Part shown: one piece after another, positions 56,551 to 64,000 of the stretch
Position numbering within the stretch: the first letter of the stretch is position 1
Layout of the letters: the number at the start of each line of letters is the position of its first letter
Assembly (NCBI RefSeq): GCF_036898095.1
Contig: NC_090744.1
Coordinates: 92,259,631-92,323,630 of the forward strand
Reading direction: 5' to 3'
DNA from: Palaemon carinicauda
Lineage: Eukaryota; Arthropoda; Malacostraca; Decapoda; Palaemonidae
DNA length: 64,000 nucleotides
Notes under the pieces: model-generated
Told to the model about the DNA's origin: nothing
Database searches by the model: none
What the model saw: only the letters and a program-made list of their open reading frames with translations
Program-made: the position numbers and the translations under genes

Positions 56551-59412
56551 GATATGGAAAGCCGAAATGTACTTGGCATTAACTGCCTGTAATCCAGATG
56601 GCTGCCTAACCTACCCAGGTACTTATGCTCCACTATTCCAGTGCAAAGGAATATCTCCAAGGGACACATCATACTAGAAAAAGTCAAACTGTTTCTTCTG
56701 CATTCGTCACCTGACAAAGAAACAGTACAGGTGAATCTTTGTCAAGGAAGACTACATACTAGAACAAGTTTGACTTCTTCCCTCTGCTGAGTCCATCTTG
56801 TATATTATTCTCTTTAGATCTGGAAAGCTGGAATCCACTTGGTATTGACTATCTTTATTTCAATGGCTCTTAATTCAGATGGCTGCCCTAACCTACCCAG
56901 GTACTTATGCTCCACTGTTCCAATGCAAAGGAATATCTCCAAGGGACACAGCATACTAGAAAAATTCAAACTTGTTTCTTCTGCATTCGTCACCTGATAA
57001 AGAAACAGTACAGGTGAATCTTTGTCAAGGAAGAATACATACTAGAACAAGTGTGACTTCTTCCCTCTACTGAGTCCATTTTGAATATTATTCCCCTTAG
57101 ATCTGGAAAGCCAGAATCCACTTGGCATTGACTGGTTATTTCAATGGCTCTTAATCCAGATGGCTGCATACTCTACCCAGGAACTTTAGCTCCACTATTC
57201 CAGTGCAAAGGAATATCTGCAAGGGACACAACATACTGGAAAAGTCAAACTTTTTTCTTTTGCAATTGTCACCTGAAAAAGAAACAGTACAAGTGAATCT
57301 TTGTCAAGGAAGAATACATACAAGAACCAGTGTGACTTCTTTTCTCTGCTGAGTCCATCTTGTATATTATTCCCTTTAGATCTGGAAAGCTGGAAGCCAC
57401 TTGGCATTGACTGCCTATATTTCAATGGCTCTTAATCCAGATGGCTGCTATACTCTACTAAGGCACTTCTACTCCACTATTCTAGTGCAAAGGATTAACT
57501 CCAAAGGAAATAGCACACTATAACAAATCAGACTTGTTTTTTTCTGCATTTGTCACCTGACAAAGAAACAGTATAAGTGAATCTTTGTCATGGAAGAATA
57601 CTTACAAGAACAAGTGTGATTTCTTTCCTCTGTTGAGTCCATCTTGTATATAATTCCCCTTATATCTGGAAAGCTGGAAGCCACTTGGCATTGACTGCCT
57701 ATTTCAATGGCTCTTAATTCAGATGGCTGCCATACTCTACTCAGGACCCTATACTCCACTATTCCAGTGTAAAGGAATATCTCCAAGGGACACAGCATAC
57801 TGGAAAAAGTCAAACTTGTTCCTTCTGTAATCGTCACCTGACAAAGAAACAGTACAAGTGAATCTTTGTCAAGGAAGAATACAAACAAGAACAAGTGTGA
57901 CTTTTTTCCTCTGCTGAGTCCATCTTGTAGATTATACCCTTTAGATCTGGAAAGCTGGACTCCACTTGGCATTGACTGTCTTTATTTAAATAGATCTTAA
58001 TTCAGATGGCTGCCATACTCTACCCAGGAACTTAAGCTCCACTATTCCAGTGTAAAGGAATATCTCCAAGGGACACAGCATACTGGAAAAAGTCAAACTT
58101 GTTCCTTCTGTAATCGTCACCTGACAAAGAAACAGTACAAGTGAATCTTTGTCAAGGAAGAATACAAACAAGAACAAGTGTGACTTTTTTCCTCTGCTGA
58201 GTCCATCTTGTAGATTATACCCTTTAGATCTGGAAAGCTGGACTCCACTTGGCATTGACTGTCTTTATTTAAATAGATCTTAATTCAGATGGCTGCCATA
58301 CTCTACCCAGGAACTTAAGCTCCACTATTCCAGTGTAAAGGAATATCTCCAAGGGACACAGCATACTGGAAAAAGTCAAACTTGTTCCTTCTGTAATCGT
58401 CACCTGACAAAGAAACAGTACAAGTGAATCGTTGTCAAGGAAGAATACATACAAGAACAAGTGGGACTTCTTTCCTCTGCCGAGTCCATCTTGTAGATTA
58501 TTCCCTTTAGATCTGCAAAGCTGGAAGCCATTTGGCATTGACTGTCTTTATTTCAATGGCTCTTAATTCAGAGGGCTGCCATACTCTACCCAGGAACTTA
58601 AGCTCCACTATTCCAGTGTAAAGGAATATCTCCAAGGGACACAGCATACTGGAAAAGTCAAACTTGTTTCTTTTGCATTCGTCACCTGACAAAGAAACAG
58701 TACAAGTGAATCTTTGTCAAGGAAGAATACATACAAGAACAAGTGGGACTTCTTTTCTCTGCTGAGTCCATCTTGTAGATTATTCCCTTTAGATCTGGAA
58801 AGCTGGAAGCCATTTGGCATTGACTGTCTTTATTTCAATGGCTCTTAATTCAGAGGGCTGCCATACTCTACCCAGGAACTTAAGCTCCACTTTCCCAGTG
58901 TAAAGGAATATCTCCAAGGGACACAGCATACTGGAAAAGTCAAACTTGTTTCTTCTGCATTCGTCACCTGACAAAGAAACAGACAAGTGAATCTTTGTCA
59001 GGGAAGAATACAAACAAGAAGAAGTGTGACTTATTTCCTTTGCTGAGTCCATCTTGTAGATTATTCCCTTTAGATCTGGAAAACCGGAAGCCACTTGGCA
59101 TTGACTGCCTTTATTTCAATGGCTCTTAATCCAGATGGCTGCCATAACCTACCCAGGTACTTATGCTCCACTATTCCATGCAAAGGAATATCTCCAAGGG
59201 ACACAGCATACAAGAAAAAGTCAAACTTGTTTCTTCTGCATTCGTCACCTGACAAAGAAACAGTACAGGTGAATCTTTGTCAAGGAAGAATACATACTAG
59301 AACAAGTGTGACTTTCTCCTTCTGCTGAGTCCTTTTTGTAGATTATTCCCTTTAGATCTGAAAAGCTGGAATCCACTTGGCATTGACTGCCTGTATTTCA
59401 ATAGCTCTCAAT

Positions 59413-59851
59413 CTAGTACACAGGACAGTTGTGAGACTGGCAATGATGTATGGAGGGGACACGTTAGCAATAAAAAAGACAGAAGAGAAGAAGATAGCTG
59501 TGGCAGAGATGAGAATGTTGAGATGGTTGTTTAGGAGGGACAAGAAAATATAGGATCCAGAATGAGGTAATTATGGGTACCACAGGAGTTAGAAAACTAT
59601 CAGATAAGATCCAAGAAAGTAGACAAAGGTGGTATGGTCATGTCATGAGAAGAGATGAACAGTATATTGGGAAGAGAGTGATGGAAATGGAGGTACAGGG
59701 AACGAGAAGGAGAGGGAGACCAAAGCCAAAGCCTTCGATCAAAGGGATTAACCGGTGCTGAGGTGTGGGCTAGAGGTAAATGGAGAAAGCTGACCAGAAA
59801 CATCGACCCTACATAGAAGAGGGAAAAGATGTAGACAAAGAAGAAGAAGAA
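59413..59851 (+). pseudogene. embedded LINE 3' fragment no. 12
   Basis: Spacing 3301 bp, the longest run of plain monomers between two embedded copies. Type 2, tail frame 59573-59761 open. Confidence 0.85.
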
Positions 59852-60470
59852 GATCTGGAAAGCCGGATTCTACTTGGCATTAACTGCCTGTAATCCAGAT
59901 GGCTGCCTAACCTACCCAGGTACTTATGCTCCACTATTCCAGTGCAAAGGAATATCTCCAAGGGACACAGCATACTAGAAAAAGTCAAACTTGTTTCTTC
60001 TGCATTCGTCACCTGACAAAGATACAGTACAGGTGAATCTTTGTCAAGGAAGAATACATACAAGAACAAGTGTGACTTCTTCCCTCTGCTGAGTCCATCT
60101 TGTAGATTATTCCCTTTAGATCTGGAAAGCTGGAATCCGCTTGGCATTGACTATCTGTATTTCAATGGCTCTTAATTCAGATGGCTGCCCTAACCTACCC
60201 AGGTACTTATGCTCCACGATTCCAGTGCAAAGGAATATCTACAAGGGACACAGCATACTAGAAAAAGTCAAACTTGTTTCTTCTGCATTCGTCACCTAAC
60301 AAAGAAACAGTACAGGTGAATCTTTGTCAAGGAAGAATACATACTAGAACAAGTGGGACTTCTTCCCTCTGCTGAGTCCTTTTTGTAGATTATTCCCTTT
60401 AGATCTGGAAAGCTGAAAGCTGGAAGCCACTTGGCATTGACTGTATTTCTTCGTGGGTCCTAATCTAGAT

Positions 60471-60680
60471 GGCTGTAATACCCTAGTCCAGTTACTTCTT
60501 ACTCCTTGTTTCTTCTTTCTTCCTTTTTCTTTCCTCTGTTCTGTAATTTTCGGATTTTCTAGTTTTAATTTTTTTTTATTTTCTATTTTTATTTATATAT
60601 TTTTTGGATTTTCTAATTTATTATTATTTTGGATTCTCTATCTACATTTTTTATTTTCTATTTTTTATTTTTTTTTATTT

Positions 60681-60753
<73 letters not shown>

Positions 60754-60913
60754 TAGATTTCACAACTTACAAGAACATCATTCCACATTTAACTACTTTC
60801 AACATCCTCTTCTCTGCTTTGTTGAAAAAGTATGGGCAAAGACAAGTCAGTCGCAGTGTTATGGGCGAGTACATTTTCCACAAGACCAATATGCCCAGCT
60901 TCATTCCGATTTT
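60471..60913. other. T-rich spacer with (AT)n between satellite and kinase ORF
   Basis: TTTTTATTTTCTATT-type low-complexity DNA and an AT microsatellite at 60687-60752. The plus frame across it is an artefact and antisense to the kinase ORF. No AATAAA is apparent close to the minus-strand stop. Confidence 0.6.
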
Positions 60914-63808
60914 TTATATATGCATAAACATTTCAAATATTCTTCTGAATGACCATGTTCTTAGTCTCAGGGTGAGTTCTATCTTCTCCGCTTCCCTAAT
61001 GTCTTTCGTCTTCAATTTGTTCTTCCTCATCTTGACCTTGATATCTTTTAAAAACTTCCTCTTCATCTTCCTTTGTCTTAGTGTCCAATTTTCCCTTGCG
61101 ACGCCTCTCAAAGCTCTCTGGATTCCCTTGCGAAGGATCCGTCCTAGCTTTTTCTTCATCTTTTTTCTCCATTTTTTGTCTATTGTTTCTGTCTCCTTCA
61201 ATTTCCTTTTTTCATTCTTCAGCATTGCATCGGTAAACGCACCCCGCTTATTGTAATACGATATCCATCTCCTTAGTTTAGCAGGATCTACTGGCTCATC
61301 CCATGTTGATGGGCTCCAGTAAATTCTGAATGAATCCGGAATCGGGATGCTTATTTCGACCACAGAGCTCTCTTTGTCATCGTTCCCAGATTCCGACAAT
61401 TGTTGTTGTTGAGTCACCATTTTTAAAACCTTGTTTAATTTACTCTCGAGGGATAACCTTAGTGCTTTATTTTCTTCCTGGAATTTCCTCTCCAGTGATT
61501 CTTGTACCGAATGAATTTTCTTGATGAGCTCATTCTGCTGGGATTGGCCTTGTTCAGCTTTTCGCTCCATTGACACCAGCTTCTGGTCCTTCTGATAAAG
61601 ATCCTGTCTAAGCTTTTCTATTGTATTGGTTAGCTCATCCGTGACCTTTTCTGTATTTTCAAACTGCCTCGTAAGGTCACACTTACCGTTGCCTTCACTT
61701 TTTATGTTCCCTTCTATGAAAGAAGTCTTCTGCCTGGTATCTGACAAATCTATTTTCAGTTTGGAAATTTCTTCCTTATGCTTAAAAATGAGTTTATAGT
61801 CTGCTTTTTCCTGCAATGTTCGACTTTCGCTTCTCGGATCTTTGGCCATTTGCTCCCAGTTCTTCTGGTCACTTTCATTCAGGAACTGGTCACTTTCATT
61901 CAGGAACTGGTCACTTTCATTCTCGTTTTCTTGCAGCCTATAATTTAAAGAAGGTCGGTTTGTTTTTTCCTGTGAACAACTGTTGACACCTCCTTTGAAA
62001 GCCAATTGCATTTGACCTGGTGGGCCTTCTGGCGTTTTCTTTTCAACATCTATGTGGTCCAGTTTTCGTCCATTCTTGTTCATCCTACTTTTTAATTGTT
62101 CCCATTTCTTCAACACATTTTTATGAACTCTTCTTTCCAGTCTGGAAGATACAAGCTCAGAATCCTCTTGCAAGGCCCGGTCCTCTTGCCATTCCTCGAC
62201 CAATTTTTCTAATCCATAATCTGCTTCCAGTTTACTCTCGGATTCTTCCATCATTCTTCTCGGGTCCGACCACGTTTGGCCAAGCCTTCTAGCCTTTTCG
62301 TTTCTACGGAACTCATTCAGCTCTCCGAGGCAATCGTTAATTCGCCTTTTCCGCTCGAGCTCTTTTTGAAGGCGCTCCAGCTCCTCTTCTCTCTTCTTCC
62401 CTCGAGCTACTTCACTCTTTAGTGCATCGTTTGTTTCTTGGAATTTCCTCTCCAGGTATAGTTTCTCCCAATGCATTTTGTTCCGCAGTTCATCGTTCTT
62501 GCGTTGTTCATGGATAACTTGGTACCTCAAAGCTGCCAGCTCTGCGTACCCTTCCAAAAAATTTCCAGGCCTTTTCGTCAACATTACGTTTCGTTCGAAT
62601 GGTATGTGACAGAACTTGTGCCTATCTTTGAAAAAAACATATTCCCTCAACTTTTCCGCATGAACCGCCCAAATATGATGTTTGATCATTTTTTCGTTCT
62701 CTAATTCGCTCTTCATCTTGACGATATGTTTATTCATTGCAGATAAATCCTTCTTTTGATTGAGAATTATTTCTTGCAATGCTTGAATTTTCCTCCTCAG
62801 GTGTGTAGACTTTGGTGTCTCGGTCTCTGTGTCACCTTTCTTCTCCCTTTCCCCATATGAGGTTGAATTTCCCTGCCGCGTTTTTTCAGGGAGATCTGCC
62901 ACCCACCTTCCCATTAAGCTGTAGGAACCGTCCATTTCCATGTGTAATGCTTTAAGCAAGTTTTCAATGCAACAAGCGCTTTCATCACCATAGTAATGTG
63001 AAAACTTCCGCAGGAGCTCCGCGAATGGCGAACTCACTGAATTTGTGCTTGTAATTATTAAACTCTCGATGGCATATGCCAGGCTGAAGGCATCTGTGTT
63101 GGGGGTACCACCCTCTCCCTTATAGATCGCGGGCGCGAACCACTCACAGAGCCTGGTGAACGACCCAGTAGAAGGAAGGTCCCATGGGAGTTGTGATCGG
63201 GGGAAAGGATTTATACCGATCTTCCTCGTGAGACCCAAGTCGACCACAGTTACCTTAAGAACTTCGTTTTCGGGTGAGAGATCCACCATGACATTATCCG
63301 TCTTGATATCATTGTGGATGTAACCCTCGGCGTGGAAGTCTTGCAATATCCATGCCAGTTCTATGAAGACGGCCAGCATCTGCTCCTTGGTGGGTGACAT
63401 ACGGCTCACCCAGTCGTTCAGCGTATACTGGTGGCGGCTCATGATGAACCCGGTCCTGTCCGGGGTAATTCCTATGATTTGAGGGACAGCCAAATGCTGC
63501 AATCGAAGAAGAATCTCGATCTCGCGTTCAGCATTGGCGTGATTCTTTTTAAAACAAAACCCTGAAAATTGTTTGTGGAGTGCACGCACTTTACCGTATG
63601 CTCCTCTCCCGAGTGTCTCGCATTCGAAGGGCCAAATTACAGCGGCATCATATATTGGTATTCCGGTTTTGCTGCAAATTTGCAGTGGTCCCATCCAATC
63701 ATACCATATTACAGGTCCCTCGAACTTTTTTGTTTTATTAAACATAACACTGCCATTGTGACTTGAAGCAGACGATGATAAAAACGTAGTATCATAACTC
63801 TTAGACAT
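60914..63808 (-). CDS. protein kinase fused to long coiled coil
   Basis: The open frame reaches 63958 and probably beyond the window in duplicated sequence. I choose the Met at 63808 (MSKSYDTTFL, residue 51 of the full frame) because everything before it repeats the coiled coil at 61437-61619. Numbered on the 1014-codon frame: Gly-loop LGRGAYGKV (116-124), Lys in FCFKK (137/138), Glu in AEREIEIL, catalytic loop YIHNDIKTDN (213-222), VVDLGLT (DFG replaced by DLG, 239-244), WFAPAIYKG (APE-like), and TDAFSLAYAIESL (helix F Asp 289). All catalytic residues are present, but the HRD Arg is Asn, so it is a non-RD kinase. Residues ~380-890 are highly charged with coiled-coil character. The C-terminus is very basic (KKWRKKMKKKLGR). 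No introns, unlike most decapod genes. The nearest family is unclear: a lineage-specific host kinase, a retrogene or an integrated viral gene are all possible. Confidence 0.8.
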   Translation of the reverse strand: MSKSYDTTFLSSSASSHNGSVMFNKTKKFEGPVIWYDWMGPLQICSKTGIPIYDAAVIWPFECETLGRGAYGKVRALHKQFSGFCFKKNHANAEREIEILLRLQHLAVPQIIGITPDRTGFIMSRHQYTLNDWVSRMSPTKEQMLAVFIELAWILQDFHAEGYIHNDIKTDNVMVDLSPENEVLKVTVVDLGLTRKIGINPFPRSQLPWDLPSTGSFTRLCEWFAPAIYKGEGGTPNTDAFSLAYAIESLIITSTNSVSSPFAELLRKFSHYYGDESACCIENLLKALHMEMDGSYSLMGRWVADLPEKTRQGNSTSYGEREKKGDTETETPKSTHLRRKIQALQEIILNQKKDLSAMNKHIVKMKSELENEKMIKHHIWAVHAEKLREYVFFKDRHKFCHIPFERNVMLTKRPGNFLEGYAELAALRYQVIHEQRKNDELRNKMHWEKLYLERKFQETNDALKSEVARGKKREEELERLQKELERKRRINDCLGELNEFRRNEKARRLGQTWSDPRRMMEESESKLEADYGLEKLVEEWQEDRALQEDSELVSSRLERRVHKNVLKKWEQLKSRMNKNGRKLDHIDVEKKTPEGPPGQMQLAFKGGVNSCSQEKTNRPSLNYRLQENENESDQFLNESDQFLNESDQKNWEQMAKDPRSESRTLQEKADYKLIFKHKEEISKLKIDLSDTRQKTSFIEGNIKSEGNGKCDLTRQFENTEKVTDELTNTIEKLRQDLYQKDQKLVSMERKAEQGQSQQNELIKKIHSVQESLERKFQEENKALRLSLESKLNKVLKMVTQQQQLSESGNDDKESSVVEISIPIPDSFRIYWSPSTWDEPVDPAKLRRWISYYNKRGAFTDAMLKNEKRKLKETETIDKKWRKKMKKKLGRILRKGIQRALRGVARENWTLRQRKMKRKFLKDIKVKMRKNKLKTKDIREAEKIELTLRLRTWSFRRIFEMFMHI
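61437..61619 (-). repeat. duplicated coding block, internal copy
   Basis: Identical to 63819-64000 over all bases visible. Encodes the coiled-coil segment QKLVSMERKAEQGQSQQNEL to LRLSLESKL. The offset is 2382 bp (794 codons), so the repeat is in frame. Confidence 0.95.
61864..61926 (-). repeat. 21-bp coding minisatellite (NESDQFL repeat)
   Basis: Three tandem 21-bp units with GGTCACTTTCATTCAGGAAC, encoding NESDQFL twice and NESDQ once, inside the kinase ORF. In frame, so a length polymorphism would not break the protein. Confidence 0.95.
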
Positions 63809-63818
63809 GTTTAGACAT

Positions 63819-64000
63819 AATTTACTCTCGAGGGATAACCTTAGTGCTTTATTTTCTTCCTGGAATTTCCTCTCCAGTGATTCTTGTACCGAATGAATTT
63901 TCTTGATGAGCTCATTCTGCTGGGATTGGCCTTGTTCAGCTTTTCGCTCCATTGACACCAGCTTCTGGTCCTTCTGATAAAGATCCTGTCTAAGCTTTTC
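63819..64000 (-). repeat. duplicated coding block, upstream copy (runs off the window)
   Basis: Second copy of 61437-61619. It joins directly, in frame, to CLNMSKSYD, the presumed start of the kinase unit. Either a tandem gene whose neighbour ends here or a longer repeated-domain protein. Confidence 0.95.

Larger units (their letters stand above)
36945..60470 (+). repeat. satellite array, 283-bp monomer, with 12 embedded LINE fragments
   Basis: Head-to-tail monomers with landmarks TTAGATCTGGAAAGC, CCACTTGGCATTGACTGCC, CTTAATCCAGATGGCTGCC, CTCCACTATTCCAGTGCAAA, GGAATATCTCCAAGGGACAC, AAGTCAAACTTGTTTCTTCT, TCGTCACCTGACAAAGAAAC, GTGAATCTTTGTCAAGG and CTTTCCTCTGCTGAGTCC. The 283-bp period is exact between many copies (for example the GATGGCTGCC landmark at 47782, 48065 and 48348). 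Monomers at the left end (36945-38700) are the most diverged, and those around 57.7-58.5 kb are nearly identical. All short frames on either strand (the MAAITYPGTYAPLF type on plus, LCPLEIFLCTGIVE type on minus) come from the monomer. 283 is not a multiple of 3, so no long frame can form. Confidence 0.95.

Noticed and set aside
39729..59328. Repeated 60-80-codon frames on both strands (MAAITYPGTYAPLF and LCPLEIFLCTGIVE types) as a small-protein family
   Set aside because: They follow the 283-bp satellite monomer, which cannot sustain a frame across units. Recurrence reflects sequence homogeneity, not selection.
36945..60470. CRISPR-like array
   Set aside because: Repeats are direct head-to-tail 283-bp units without unique spacers, in a eukaryotic genome.
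60453..61256. Plus-strand 267-codon membrane-like ORF
   Set aside because: F/L/I-rich because it crosses T-rich DNA and an AT microsatellite, then runs antisense to the kinase ORF.

Overview
This window is animal nuclear DNA, almost certainly from a decapod crustacean (a caridean or penaeid prawn is my best guess, from memory of the repeat families rather than from any search). The basis is very dense (AT)n, (CT/GA)n and (ATT)n microsatellites, an abundant short retroelement with a (TAA)n tail of a type I associate with prawns, and Penelope-like, DIRS-like, LINE and hAT elements, all in AT-rich DNA. There is no operon-like organisation and no convincing tRNA or rRNA gene. Most short open frames are artefacts of microsatellites or of the satellite array.

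Layout. 0-9.2 kb: microsatellites, three copies of the SINE-like repeat, a decayed leucine-rich-repeat-like gene on the minus strand (4.46-5.68 kb), and a dead non-LTR retrotransposon RT (7.1-9.2 kb, plus). 9.2-14.4 kb: DIRS-like retrotransposon copy 1 (plus): terminal repeat, long GC-richer leader with GCCGGC palindromes, gag-like ORF, and an RT truncated by an AT microsatellite. 14.5-17.2 kb: a minus-strand hAT transposase of the GTF2IRD2/ZBED-like kind, split in two by about 1.5 kb of GA-rich DNA. 17.7-21 kb: a 60-bp minisatellite, a long foldback hairpin, and a tRNA-derived SINE-like repeat. 20.6-25.6 kb: palindromic terminal repeats around DIRS-like copy 2 (minus; gag, RT, RNase H with one nonsense codon). 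26.8-29 kb: SINE-like copies, LINE 3' ends in head-to-head pairs, and a 42-bp tandem repeat. 29.3-34.15 kb: a Penelope-like element with RT and GIY-YIG domains, flanked by repeats carrying a candidate hammerhead ribozyme, joined head-to-head to a 5'-truncated inverted sister copy. 34.2-36.8 kb: microsatellites, a full-length SINE-like copy, a perfect 66-bp-arm palindrome, and foldback elements. 36.9-60.5 kb: a 23.5-kb satellite array with a 283-bp monomer, in which a ~440-bp fossil LINE 3' end has been co-amplified 12 times at the same monomer position. 60.9-64 kb: a long intronless minus-strand ORF for a protein kinase fused to coiled coils. Its upstream end repeats, in frame, a segment from near its own C-terminus, so a tandem duplication continues beyond the window.

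The only candidate for an intact host-type gene is the kinase/coiled-coil ORF. Everything else recognisable is mobile-element or satellite sequence. The observations I rate highest are the hammerhead-like motif in the Penelope terminal repeats, the tandemly duplicated kinase-coiled-coil ORF, the LINE-bearing higher-order satellite, and the perfect 66-bp hairpin.
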